Source of the DNA: CAYJBH01 sp964368625
Lineage (GTDB): Bacteria; Bacillota; Clostridia; Oscillospirales; Ruminococcaceae
Direction of reading: 5' to 3'
DNA length: 64,000 nucleotides
NCBI GenBank assembly: GCA_964368625.1
Contig: CAYJBH010000010.1
Location: 11,963 to 75,962, forward strand
Under the pieces are notes generated by a model. The model saw only the letters and a program-made list of their open reading frames with translations, made no database searches and was not told the origin of the DNA. The position numbers and the translations under genes were made by a program. Within the stretch, counting starts at the first letter, position 1. Each line of letters starts with the position of its first letter. Of the stretch, positions 51,467 to 60,674 are shown one piece after another.

Positions 51467-53587
51467 ATGGCTGATAATATTCCTATCCTGTCAGACATCA
51501 CATATCGAATTGAGCATGAACTGGGATCCGGCGGTGGCGGTGTAGTTTATAAAGCTTGGCACCAGAGATTACAGATGCATGTTGTTATAAAGGAGTTGCG
51601 TAGCGGAACGCAACATGACATTGAAACTCAACGAAACGAGGTAGAGGCCTTAAAGAATGTTAAGAGCCCTTATCTACCTCAGGTATACGATTTTCTTTCA
51701 GAAAACAACAGAATTTTCACCGTAATGGAATACATCGAAGGTGAAAGCCTTGATAAGGTTCTTGCAAAGCAGATAAAATTTAGCCAACAGGATGTTGTTA
51801 AATGGCTGTTACAACTATCCACGGCCTTAGAAGCGTTGCATGAAAAAGGTGTGTGCCATCGAGACATAAAGCCGGCAAACATAATGTTAATGCCAAACGG
51901 CGATGTCTGCCTTATCGATTTTAATGCCGCTCTGGTTAGCGGAAACGATATAAGGATGATTAGCCGAAGTCTTGGATACACTTCCCCCGAACAGTATGAT
52001 ATCTACGAGCAGTATAAAAACGGCAATATACCCCATATAAATCAAAATAACCCAACATATAACCCACCTATTAATGATGACGATTCTACCGAGCTGTTAA
52101 GCGACGATTTAACCGAACGATTTACCCACAGTGCACAAGATAATTGCTCAAAACCTTTAACCTCTTCCGGCAACATAGACTGGTTTAGGTCGGATATTTA
52201 CAGCCTTGGAGCAACAATTTACCATATGCTTAGCGGTGTTAGACCGCCTAATAAGGCGGTGGAAACTGTTCCGATTTCTAAGGTTGGTCGGTTTAGCCAG
52301 GGGATTATCTTTGTTTTAGAACAGTGCATGAAACAAAACCCATCCGAAAGGTTTTCTTCGGTGTCGGTTTTGCTTACGGCTGTGAAAAACATACATGAGC
52401 ATGATAAAAGATGGCGGATATTACAGCTAAATAGGATGCTATGTGCCACCATTATTCCCGCTGTTTTTGTCCTTTCGCTGTTTTTAACTATAGCGGGAAG
52501 AAATTTGATGAATACCGAGACTACCACAGAGTTTTATACCTACATTTATAACATTGAAAACGATATAGAAGCAAAGACCTCTTTTGAACAGGCAACACAG
52601 CTCTCACCCTACAGCCCCGAGCCCTACAGCGCTATGGCTAAACGGTTGTACGATGGTGGGGATATAGAAGGTTGTCGTGAGCTTATCCTGCAGTTTTTAA
52701 ACACAACGGTGGTAGAGGATCTACCGGAATATAACGATGAGATGGGTGATATTCATTATATCCTTGCAAACTGCTATTATTACGATCCTATTTCCCCAAA
52801 CTATAGTTCTGCGGTAAATAGCTTTAGAATTGCTATAGAGTATGTTAACGACAATCCTGCCTTTTATCGCGACTGTGCAATAGCATACGCAAAGGTTGGT
52901 GACCTTGATTCGGCTAATTCATTAATGCAGCAGGCACAATCTTTAGGATTAGATGAGGATTCAACATTTCTTTTAAAGGGAGAAATTGCCTCGGCCCAAC
53001 AGGATTATGACACTGCATTACTTAACTATAATTCACTTCTTAACATCACCACCGATAGCTACTTGATATATCGAGCTGTTCATAGCATGGATAGCATTTA
53101 TCGCCAGCAACAACAATACCAGATGTCGATAGATCTCCTCGAGAGTCGGATGAATGATCTGCCCATAAACCAGGTAAATGAAATGAGAGAACGCCTAGCA
53201 GACGCATACTATTCGGTAGAAAATTACGATAAGGCTATTGAGCTGTTTTCTTTAATACTTGAGGATGGTTTTACACATTTTCATATTATGCAAAATCTGG
53301 TCGTAATTTATCAACGAATAGATAATTTCGACTCTGCAGAAACAATATTAGCCGATATGGAAGAATTATTCCCGGGCGATTACAGAGTATATATGCAGAT
53401 GGCATTTTTAACAGCCGATAAGCAATCGCTCCTACCCAACGAGCAGCGAGACTATTCATTGTTTGAACAGTATTATAACAATACCATTTCACTCTATGAA
53501 CAAAACACAAACGAAACAGGCCTAAACTCCGAAATGCAACAACTTGAAACGATAATGCAACAGCTAACGGAGCACGGCTGGTTATAA
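51467..53587 (+). CDS. Membrane Ser/Thr protein kinase with extracellular TPR repeats
   Basis: Kinase domain about 12-312: glycine loop GSGGGG (20-25), Lys42 in VVIKE, catalytic HRDIKPANIM (131-140), DFN in place of DFG (151-153) and SPEQY at about 173. A low-complexity, acidic insert of about 60 residues (178-237) lies between SPEQY and the RSDIYSLG helix and contains Ser/Thr that may be autophosphorylated. One membrane helix at about 324-344 is followed by about 360 residues of TPR-type repeats outside. All catalytic residues are kept, unlike the pseudokinase at 9950. The vWA-FHA protein upstream is a likely partner (inference). AAGGAG precedes the ATG. Confidence 0.9.
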   Translation: MADNIPILSDITYRIEHELGSGGGGVVYKAWHQRLQMHVVIKELRSGTQHDIETQRNEVEALKNVKSPYLPQVYDFLSENNRIFTVMEYIEGESLDKVLAKQIKFSQQDVVKWLLQLSTALEALHEKGVCHRDIKPANIMLMPNGDVCLIDFNAALVSGNDIRMISRSLGYTSPEQYDIYEQYKNGNIPHINQNNPTYNPPINDDDSTELLSDDLTERFTHSAQDNCSKPLTSSGNIDWFRSDIYSLGATIYHMLSGVRPPNKAVETVPISKVGRFSQGIIFVLEQCMKQNPSERFSSVSVLLTAVKNIHEHDKRWRILQLNRMLCATIIPAVFVLSLFLTIAGRNLMNTETTTEFYTYIYNIENDIEAKTSFEQATQLSPYSPEPYSAMAKRLYDGGDIEGCRELILQFLNTTVVEDLPEYNDEMGDIHYILANCYYYDPISPNYSSAVNSFRIAIEYVNDNPAFYRDCAIAYAKVGDLDSANSLMQQAQSLGLDEDSTFLLKGEIASAQQDYDTALLNYNSLLNITTDSYLIYRAVHSMDSIYRQQQQYQMSIDLLESRMNDLPINQVNEMRERLADAYYSVENYDKAIELFSLILEDGFTHFHIMQNLVVIYQRIDNFDSAETILADMEELFPGDYRVYMQMAFLTADKQSLLPNEQRDYSLFEQYYNNTISLYEQNTNETGLNSEMQQLETIMQQLTEHGWL

Positions 53588-53600
53588 AGGGAGATTAGTA

Positions 53601-53756
53601 ATGGAATTTACAACCGGTGAGTTAATGTTTTATGTAGGGATTGCAGGAATGATACTATCCTCAATTTCAGCGATAATAGCCTACTTTATGCTTAAAGACG
53701 GCAAAAAAAAGTTGAATGTTAAGCTTATGCAGGAGTATGGGGAGTTGAATAGGTAG
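53601..53756 (+). CDS. Small single-span membrane protein, 51 aa
   Basis: The ATG at 53601 follows AAGGGAG 7 nt upstream and lies 13 nt after the kinase stop. The product has a short outside part (MEFTTGELM), one membrane helix (about 9-31, YVGIAGMILSSISAIIAYF) and a basic tail with DGKKKLN and a charged end (QEYGELNR). Its position and clear ribosome binding site argue for a real gene and for a role with the vWA-FHA protein and kinase, perhaps as a regulatory subunit (inference). No family was recognised. Confidence 0.7.
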   Translation: MEFTTGELMFYVGIAGMILSSISAIIAYFMLKDGKKKLNVKLMQEYGELNR

Positions 53757-53767
53757 AGCTATATTTA

Positions 53768-54100
53768 TATAATCTCCGGCAAGCCGGAGCTATTGGAAAT
53801 ATTGTTTGCCGACTTACATCGTCATTTGTGTAAACACAAAACCACAATATTTCTCGTACTGTTAGGTTCGTGTTATTTATAAAATCCTAACGAGGCGCAA
53901 CTGTGCCGAAGTTGTGATTTTTCAAAGAATTTGGGCACCTGTTTCAAATCTTTGATTTGAGTAACGGGTAATATTATTTATATTACCCGAACCTAACAGC
54001 CTGAGAAATACATCGGTTTTTGCGCCATGGGTACAAAATGCAAAGATATTCTTTGCAAGAGGTATTTCCAATATCTCCGCCTTCGGCGGAGATAATTTAT
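53768..54100. repeat. Nested inverted-repeat element, about 330 bp
   Basis: No gene lies here. Long-range pairings: 53791-53801 with 54063-54073 (11 bp, perfect), 53848-53855 with 54003-54010 (8 bp) and 53859-53870 with 53988-53999 (12 bp). Local hairpins: 53774-53789, 53825-53840, 53944-53960, 53965-53989, 54039-54057, 54073-54093. The two ends resemble each other in inverted order, including a GC-rich hairpin and TATTGGAAATA. It could be a MITE-like element, a structured RNA, or a transcription barrier between the convergent genes on either side. Confidence 0.75.
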
Positions 54101-54129
54101 ATTTGTTTCTATTAGTGAATATTGAAAAT

Positions 54130-55221
54130 TTATTCAAGGTATGTTTTCGATTCAATGTAGTAACCACCGTCTTCCTTAGGGATTAAAACATATCGATGGC
54201 GAACATGTTCACTTGGGTCGATGGTGTAGGTGGTTTCCTCGCCGATGTATTCATATTCATCATATAGGTAATCGGTTCTGCCCACCAAAACACCATCGTT
54301 ATAGATATCCGCATAGCTTGCATCATAACCGCTATCTGCCCAGGTAGCATATTCTAAGGTGTAAACCATCAGTTTGTTGTCGTCGGTATAAAATGCCTCT
54401 AATATTTCAAATTTGAAAAACTCGTTAAAGCCACCGGTATGAATCGTCTCATAGCCCTGCTCTTCTTCATTCCAGGCGTGTAGCCACCCAATATCAACAA
54501 ATTCAAAGTTATCTTCAAAGCTAAAATCAGGGGTCATGTGCTCTTGTATACTGTTTTCTAGTGCCGATATTGGTGTAAACGTGTAATGAACTCTATCTAC
54601 ACCTTCGGTAAATATGAGGGCATTCCCTAACAAAAAGTTAGCATCTGCGTTTTCTATAGAATCAAACACCGGCATTCCGGGTGAGGAAAAATTTACGTTT
54701 ATTTGATAAATATAGAGATTTAATTCTTCCATCTCGGGCGCATCTAACGGTAATCTTGGGTATTCTGCCTCCTTTTGTTCCTCGGCATTGCCGTATATCC
54801 CCTCGTTATTGAGCAATAACTTTTCTTCATCCGGTAAATTATCATAAACGGTTTCTTTCTGTTCGGCTAAAGTATCTTCCAGCTCCTCCGGGGTGGTTTG
54901 ATTCTCGATATCTTCATCGGTAGCCGGTAGGTTTTTGATGTTTTGTATCGATTCATCTAAAAATCTAACCGCACCAACAATATCACCCTGCTCAACATAA
55001 ACATCGGCAATTTCAATATATGCAACAGGATTTTTAGGGTCTATAACAATAGCCGCCTCAAAGGCAACGATAGCCTCTTCGTAGTTACTCTCGCTGAGAT
55101 AACGTATCCCAAGGTCAAGCTGCTCTGCGTAGAGTTCCTCCGGTGTTTTAGAGCAGGCGGTTAATAGAAAAATTGCTATGCTAAATAAAACAATAACCTT
55201 TTTCATTTTAATATAACCCAT
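54130..55221 (-). CDS. Lipoprotein with TPR repeat
   Basis: The signal peptide (MKKVIVLFSIAIFLLTAC) ends in a lipobox; the ATG of MKK at 55206 may be the true start, since neither candidate has a strong ribosome binding site. Residues about 30-95 hold TPR-like helices (LGIRYLSESNYEEAIVAFEAA). An acidic linker (about 100-150) follows and then a domain of unknown type with YETIHTGGFNEF and DGGYYIESKTYLE. It should be anchored outside the membrane. It faces the kinase cluster and could interact with its TPR ectodomain, but nothing proves this. Confidence 0.75.
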   Translation of the reverse strand: MGYIKMKKVIVLFSIAIFLLTACSKTPEELYAEQLDLGIRYLSESNYEEAIVAFEAAIVIDPKNPVAYIEIADVYVEQGDIVGAVRFLDESIQNIKNLPATDEDIENQTTPEELEDTLAEQKETVYDNLPDEEKLLLNNEGIYGNAEEQKEAEYPRLPLDAPEMEELNLYIYQINVNFSSPGMPVFDSIENADANFLLGNALIFTEGVDRVHYTFTPISALENSIQEHMTPDFSFEDNFEFVDIGWLHAWNEEEQGYETIHTGGFNEFFKFEILEAFYTDDNKLMVYTLEYATWADSGYDASYADIYNDGVLVGRTDYLYDEYEYIGEETTYTIDPSEHVRHRYVLIPKEDGGYYIESKTYLE

Positions 55222-55340
55222 TATTTATGATTACCACATACTAAATTTATAGCAAGTATATCACAAATAAACATATTTTTCAATAATAATACAAATTTTT
55301 ACAATTTTATTGACAAGCATTACCTCTGTCCATTCTTTGC

Positions 55341-55370
55341 TTGACTGTAACGGTTTATATGTTGTATAAT
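55341..55370 (+). promoter_or_regulatory. Predicted sigma-A promoter of the MATE gene
   Basis: TTGACT (55341-55346), 18-nt spacer, consensus TATAAT (55365-55370), 30 nt before the TTG start at 55401. Confidence 0.65.
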
Positions 55371-55400
55371 ATTTAACAGAATGCACTAGGAACAAAGAAA

Positions 55401-56783
55401 TTGACAATAAAAAACACAGTTAAGGATACCAGTATACTCGCTACCGCACCTGTCGGTAGACTTTTTTTTAAGATGGCAATCCCAACCATCACTGCACAGC
55501 TTATTAACATGTTATACACTCTTGTGGATAGAATGTACATAGGTAGAATACCGGACGTTGGTGCTCTCGCGTTAACAGGCGTTGGGGTTTGTTTGCCTGT
55601 TATATTTATAATATCTGCATTTGCATTATTAATAGGTTTTGGCGGTGCACCGCGCGCCTCGATATTTATGGGCGCCGGAGAATCTAAAAATGCAGAAAAG
55701 GTTCTTGGTTCAAGTTTTACCGCACTGTTGATTATCTCGATTCTCGTTACCGTTTTCTTTTTAATTTTTGGGAGACAGCTTCTGTTTATTTTCGGGGCAA
55801 GCGAGGACACCATTACCTATGCCTACGACTATCTTAGCATATATTCATTAGGAACAATTTTTGTTCAGCTGGCTCTCGGCCTTAATCCATTTATAACTGC
55901 ACAGGGTTTTACGAGAATAAGCATGTTAACCGTGATTATTGGCGCTGTTGCGAACATTATCCTAGACCCTATATTCATTTTTGTTTTTGAAATGGGAGTT
56001 CAGGGTGCAGCACTCGCTACCGTTATCTCTCAATGCCTTTCCGCACTTTTTGTTGTAGGCTTTCTTGCTAGCCGTCACAGCAACTTGAGAATTAATACTA
56101 AAAATATGACTCTCGATTTTAAAATTTTAATGCCCTGCCTAGCACTTGGATTCTCTCCATTTATTATGCAGATAACCGAGAGCGTAACCATAATCAGCTT
56201 TAATAGCTCTTTACTGAGATATGGCGGCGATTTAGCTGTTGGGGCTATGACCATCTGTTCCTCCGCCATGCAGCTTGTTATACTGCCTTTGCAGGGCTTA
56301 TCTCAGGGTGCTCAACCGATAACCGGCTATAATCTTGGTGCCGGCAACCTCGACAGGGTTCGCAAAGTTTTTAAGGTTCTACTCTTTTCGGCAATAGGCT
56401 TCACCATAATTATGTGGACGGTAATGATGGCGGCCCCACAGCTGTTTGCCATAATTTTTACCGATAATGCCGAACTTATAGAGTATTCAAGATTTGCTCT
56501 TAGAATATATATGTCGGGCACCTTGGTATTTGGCATACAGATGGCCTGCCAGATGACGTTTCTTGCACTTGGCTGTGCCAAACAATCGGCAATAGCCGCA
56601 ATAAACCGAAAGATTATATTGCTTATTCCGTTGATATTTATACTGCCAAACTTTTTTGATGATCAGGTAATGGCTGTTTTCCTTGCAGAGCCGATTGCAG
56701 ACGTTCTCGCGGCGATCACCACTGCATTAATATTTAACTATACCTTTAAAAGGGTTCTTAAAAAACGTGAGTTAGAGTTATAG
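55401..56783 (+). CDS. MATE family efflux transporter
   Basis: 460 aa with 12 membrane helices; the start is a TTG with AGGA 9 nt upstream. The N-terminal half has FFKMAIPTITAQLINMLYTLVDRMYIG and the glycine-rich IGFGGAPRASIFMGAGE; the second half has GLSQGAQPITGYNLGAG, a motif of the MepA-like/DinF branch. It is a cation-coupled exporter of unknown substrate, not closely similar to the MATE protein at 33989. It has its own promoter and converges with the amidohydrolase gene; no terminator was clear in the 147-nt gap (56784-56930). Confidence 0.92.
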   Translation: MTIKNTVKDTSILATAPVGRLFFKMAIPTITAQLINMLYTLVDRMYIGRIPDVGALALTGVGVCLPVIFIISAFALLIGFGGAPRASIFMGAGESKNAEKVLGSSFTALLIISILVTVFFLIFGRQLLFIFGASEDTITYAYDYLSIYSLGTIFVQLALGLNPFITAQGFTRISMLTVIIGAVANIILDPIFIFVFEMGVQGAALATVISQCLSALFVVGFLASRHSNLRINTKNMTLDFKILMPCLALGFSPFIMQITESVTIISFNSSLLRYGGDLAVGAMTICSSAMQLVILPLQGLSQGAQPITGYNLGAGNLDRVRKVFKVLLFSAIGFTIIMWTVMMAAPQLFAIIFTDNAELIEYSRFALRIYMSGTLVFGIQMACQMTFLALGCAKQSAIAAINRKIILLIPLIFILPNFFDDQVMAVFLAEPIADVLAAITTALIFNYTFKRVLKKRELEL

Positions 56784-56930
56784 CTTAACCACTTTAAAAT
56801 TCATACAAAGACGGCATCGGTAAAATTTTATTTAATCGCCACACATCTCAGTGGCCAAAACCTCCCTCATTCACCGCAGTTGAACAGAATTTTAACAACC
56901 GAACTATATGGGATTTAAATTGGTTTGACT

Positions 56931-57728
56931 TTAAAGATCCAGTATTCTTTTTGCGTTACCTTCAAATATTAAATATTCTTGTTCTGCAGTAAAATTGCAG
57001 GACAGTATTCCTTTGCACTCTCTTGTTGCACTTCCCCATGGTGAATCGGTTCCGAACAGTATCTTGTCTGCCCCATGTGCATTAACTATGTCGATAAACT
57101 GCTTTTTAGTATAATAATCTACTCCCTGCGAGGTATCAAGATATATATCGGTTCCGCAAAGCAGCTCTAAAACCTCATCCCACATCTTTACTCCACCAAG
57201 ATGTGCTGCAACCATGACACCACCCTTCATCTGCCGCATAACATCCGCAAACATGGCGGGTGTAGAGCGGTATGGGGGTTGATAAGCTATGTCAAAACCA
57301 CTATGTTGTAGAATTATTAATCCCTTTTCAAAAGCATAATCGTATATCCTTAGCATCTCGGGAGAGTTAACGATAAACTCTTGATACTCGGCATGAAGCT
57401 TAATCCCTTTAAGTCCATAGGAAACTATAAGATCTATATCCCTGCGATAGTCGTCACTATATGGGTTTACACTACCAAAAGGAATTATTCTATCGTCGGC
57501 TATTTCCGCCGCAAAGCGACAACCGGCCTCGGTTTGGCTCGGCCTTGTCGCAATCTGTGCTATTACCGAAATATCGACACCGGTACGATCCATCTCGGCA
57601 ATTAATCCAGCTTTTGTTCCATCGGTAACCGGATCGATAGGTTGATCTACCCAATGCTTTAAAAGCCCCTTCATTGCTCTTGGGGCTAGCTCATCGGGAA
57701 ATATATGCGTATGAAAGTCTATTATCAT
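56931..57728 (-). CDS. Amidohydrolase family 2 metal-dependent hydrolase
   Basis: TIM-barrel hydrolase or decarboxylase of the ACMSD/amidohydrolase-2 group. The metal motif HTH is at residues 6-8 of the chosen start (IIDFHTHIFP); a His in ILQHSGFD (about 140), a His in MVAAHLGGVK (about 175) and an Asp in LFGTDSPWG (about 226-234) complete the site. The ATG at 57728 is chosen because the AGGA site is 12 nt upstream; the ATG at 57740 would touch the site. The substrate is unknown. It is a single gene, divergent from the Crt-like operon. Confidence 0.85.
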   Translation of the reverse strand: MIIDFHTHIFPDELAPRAMKGLLKHWVDQPIDPVTDGTKAGLIAEMDRTGVDISVIAQIATRPSQTEAGCRFAAEIADDRIIPFGSVNPYSDDYRRDIDLIVSYGLKGIKLHAEYQEFIVNSPEMLRIYDYAFEKGLIILQHSGFDIAYQPPYRSTPAMFADVMRQMKGGVMVAAHLGGVKMWDEVLELLCGTDIYLDTSQGVDYYTKKQFIDIVNAHGADKILFGTDSPWGSATRECKGILSCNFTAEQEYLIFEGNAKRILDL

Positions 57729-57973
57729 TTTAATGGACATTCCTTTCTTAAGGTAAAAGAATTATTCAATTCTATTTTTAATAAGGGCACAGTAAACTTA
57801 AATATATCATAGTATAAACCATACTCATTTTTCACTAATAATTAGTATAAAGTATAGCATCAACTTCTTAAAAAATCAATGCAACAATTTACTTTAGGCC
57901 AATTTATTGTTTTAGTTATTGAATTGTTGTTAATACTTAAATTAACAGAGCTACATACAAGGACACTAATGGT

Positions 57974-59518
57974 ATGATAAATAACATTGATAAAAGCAGC
58001 TATGATATGGTTGTGGTAGGCGGTGGTATTGCCGGACTTACCGCTGCAGCTTTTGGGGTAAAAAGCGGCAAATCTGTTTTGCTTTGTGAAAAAGAACATG
58101 AAGTCGGCGGGCTTGCTTCAGGGTTTTGGCAGGATGATTTTTATTTTGATGTCGGTATACGTGCTCTGGAAAATGCCGGAACACTCTTACCCATGTTAAA
58201 AACATTGGGAATAACTTCAGAACTAAAAAAAAGTGAGGTAAGAATAAGAATAGCCAAGCAATCGGTATTAATAAGCTCACAATGTGGAGTAGAAAACTAT
58301 AGAAAAATGCTTGTTTCACTTTTTCCGCAAGAAAAGCAAAGCATTGACAATATTATTGAAATTATTAATTCCATCTCCTATGATATGAAGGTATTATACG
58401 GGGTAGAAAACCCTTTATTTTCGCCGTTTTGGGGAAACCCTATACGATTATTGCAATCTATACTTCCCTGGATAGGCAGTTATCTTAAAACGGTTTACAG
58501 AATAAACAAGTCCCGCATTTCGGTTAGAAAAAAACTTCTTGCTTTAACCGAAAATCAATCACTGGTCGATATGGTAATTCAACATTTTTTCACCGACTCG
58601 CCGGCATTTTTTTCACTTGGCTATTTTTACCTATATAGGGATTACTATTATCCCACCGAATCAATACTTGGGCTGGTTAAATCTATCAAAAGCTATATAG
58701 AAAATGGTGGTGGCAAGGTATGTGTTAACACGAATGTTAGCGCGGTAGATGCTGATACTAAAACTATAACCACCTCTTGCAATAAAAATATTAGGTATGA
58801 AAATTTAGTATGGAGTTGCAGCGAAAAGGCGTTTAATACTGCCATAAATTCAGGTGTGGAGTATAACAAAACTCAACGGGGAAGCGACTCTATTCTCAAC
58901 CTATATATTGCAGCCAAACTTACACCTCAGTTGATAGAACGGCTGTGTGGTTCCCACATGTTTTACACCTATATTACCGACGGACTTTCATCGCTAAAAT
59001 ATCCCGATGTAAATGCAGATGAAGCAGAACTATTCAGTTATGTTAAAGATTACCTAAGGTTAACAACATATGAAATTTCCTGCCCAACCGTTCACAACAA
59101 TACGCTAGCGCCACATGGCTACTGCACCCTTACGGTAGGAACACTTTTCAGCTACGATTTAACAAAAAACATAAGAGAAAAGGGGCTTTATGACAAGTTT
59201 ATCTCTTTATGCACAAGTGAGATAATAAGGTTGTTGGAAGCAGAGTTGATTCTCGGACTAAAAAGAACGGTTGTGTTTAGTCGTTGTGCCACACCGTTAA
59301 CAATAGAAAAAAACACCGGAAACGATGATGGTGCAATTACCGGTTGGAGCCACTCTGCCAACCCCATTTCAGCTGTTACCAACTTTACTGCTATATCTAA
59401 ATCGATTAACACTAAGTACAACAATATTTACAGAGCCGGAATGTGGTCATTCAGCCCAGCCGGACTTCCTGTAAGCATAATAACAGGTCGGCTTGCCGCC
59501 GACAAAGCCTGTAGATGA
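57974..59518 (+). CDS. FAD-dependent phytoene desaturase-like oxidoreductase (CrtN/CrtP-like)
   Basis: The N-terminal FAD-binding motif VVVGGGIAGLTAAAFG (about 14-29) and KEHEVGGLASGFWQDDFYFDVGIR-type residues are those of carotenoid desaturases and related amine-oxidase-like enzymes. The C-terminal second FAD segment is AGMWSFSPAGLPVSIITGR (about 488-506). Length 514 aa is normal. The two genes that follow resemble crtQ and crtO of the staphyloxanthin pathway, so an oxidation on a terpenoid or similar lipid is likely. No dehydrosqualene synthase (crtM) is nearby. The gene starts at the ATG at 57974; its ribosome binding site is weak. Confidence 0.8.
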   Translation: MINNIDKSSYDMVVVGGGIAGLTAAAFGVKSGKSVLLCEKEHEVGGLASGFWQDDFYFDVGIRALENAGTLLPMLKTLGITSELKKSEVRIRIAKQSVLISSQCGVENYRKMLVSLFPQEKQSIDNIIEIINSISYDMKVLYGVENPLFSPFWGNPIRLLQSILPWIGSYLKTVYRINKSRISVRKKLLALTENQSLVDMVIQHFFTDSPAFFSLGYFYLYRDYYYPTESILGLVKSIKSYIENGGGKVCVNTNVSAVDADTKTITTSCNKNIRYENLVWSCSEKAFNTAINSGVEYNKTQRGSDSILNLYIAAKLTPQLIERLCGSHMFYTYITDGLSSLKYPDVNADEAELFSYVKDYLRLTTYEISCPTVHNNTLAPHGYCTLTVGTLFSYDLTKNIREKGLYDKFISLCTSEIIRLLEAELILGLKRTVVFSRCATPLTIEKNTGNDDGAITGWSHSANPISAVTNFTAISKSINTKYNNIYRAGMWSFSPAGLPVSIITGRLAADKACR

Positions 59519-59548
59519 GCTCGTTTTATTATTAAGAGGGTAAAATAG

Positions 59549-60658
59549 ATGTACTATCTTGTTCTAACCATAGTAGGAATTGCCTCAATGTTAGTTTTGT
59601 TCTATAAAATTCCACAGCTAATCATAGCTAAAGAAATTAAGTTAGATCCAAAAAAACGTAGTGTTTCAGTAATAATACCTGTTCGCAACGAATCAAAAAA
59701 CATTAGCGAACTACTAAAATGCCTTAAACATCAAAGTTATACCGTTGATGAGATTATCTGTGTTGATGATGAGAGCAGTGATAACACAAAGGAGGTTGTT
59801 TCCGGCTTCAAGGATGTTGTTCTTGTCTCCTCTAATGCTCGATGTTGCATAAATGGTAAGGCAGTTGCCTGCCAAAAAGGTGCCGACATTGCAAAAGGCG
59901 AACTGCTATTATTTTTGGATGCCGATGTTAGGCTATCTACAAATGCAATCAAAATTCTGTTAGCTCAGTATGATAAGGATAGGCAAACCATCTCGGTTCA
60001 GCCCTATCATACTATAGGTAAATGGTATGAAAACATAAGTTATTTTTTCAATATGATTCAGCTTGGTTCTAACGGAAGCAGTTGCGCTGTTAAGCTTGAT
60101 GTAGCAGGATTATATGGACCGGTAATTCTAATGGAAAAAAGAGTATACAACGCAATTGGTGGCCATCGTTGTGCTGTTGATTCTATAGTAGACGATATGG
60201 AGCTTGGAAAACAGCTTACCCGTCTTGGTTATAAATTTTGTGTAAAAACCGGAGGCGACTGCATAACCTTTCGAATGTACCCTGACGGTATTAAATCATT
60301 GTTGCAAGGTTGGACGAAAAACATTTCAAGCGGTGCAGGTTATACATCACCATTATTGTTTATTCTTACCTTCTTGTGGATTACAGGAATGTCTGCCTCG
60401 ATACTTTTTTTCGCTCAAACTATTTTCTCGCCCGATATATACTCCTTTTTCGCAGTTTTGTTGAGTTATTGTTTATGGGTTGTGGTATTATGGTCTGTTT
60501 CACTTAAAATAGGCAATTTCAGGTTGTTAACTACGTTATTTTACCCATTACTTCTACTCTCCTTTTTTGGGATTTTTGCTGTTTCTGTTACAAAAAAGCT
60601 ATTAAATATTGCAGTGATATGGCGTGGCAGAAGTATAAATCTATCTACTAAACATTAA
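59549..60658 (+). CDS. CrtQ-like membrane glycosyltransferase (family 2)
   Basis: One N-terminal membrane helix (about 3-20) precedes a GT-A domain with SVIIPVRNESKNI (about 40), CVDDESSDNT (about 73), the metal-binding DADV (about 130) and DDMELGKQL (about 216), then QGWTKN (QxxRW-like, about 254) and three C-terminal membrane helices. This is the layout of 4,4'-diaponeurosporenoate glycosyltransferase CrtQ, which puts glucose on a carotenoid acid. Length 369 aa agrees. It is 30 nt after the desaturase-like gene and 16 nt before the crtO-like gene. Confidence 0.82.
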   Translation: MYYLVLTIVGIASMLVLFYKIPQLIIAKEIKLDPKKRSVSVIIPVRNESKNISELLKCLKHQSYTVDEIICVDDESSDNTKEVVSGFKDVVLVSSNARCCINGKAVACQKGADIAKGELLLFLDADVRLSTNAIKILLAQYDKDRQTISVQPYHTIGKWYENISYFFNMIQLGSNGSSCAVKLDVAGLYGPVILMEKRVYNAIGGHRCAVDSIVDDMELGKQLTRLGYKFCVKTGGDCITFRMYPDGIKSLLQGWTKNISSGAGYTSPLLFILTFLWITGMSASILFFAQTIFSPDIYSFFAVLLSYCLWVVVLWSVSLKIGNFRLLTTLFYPLLLLSFFGIFAVSVTKKLLNIAVIWRGRSINLSTKH

Positions 60659-60674
60659 GGGCAAGGACAATATT

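Noticed and set aside
57741..57973. AT-rich palindromes (AGTATAAACCATACT, ACTAATAATTAGT) as operators
   Set aside because: They lie in a very AT-rich divergent region where such short palindromes arise by chance; no clear promoter could be tied to them.
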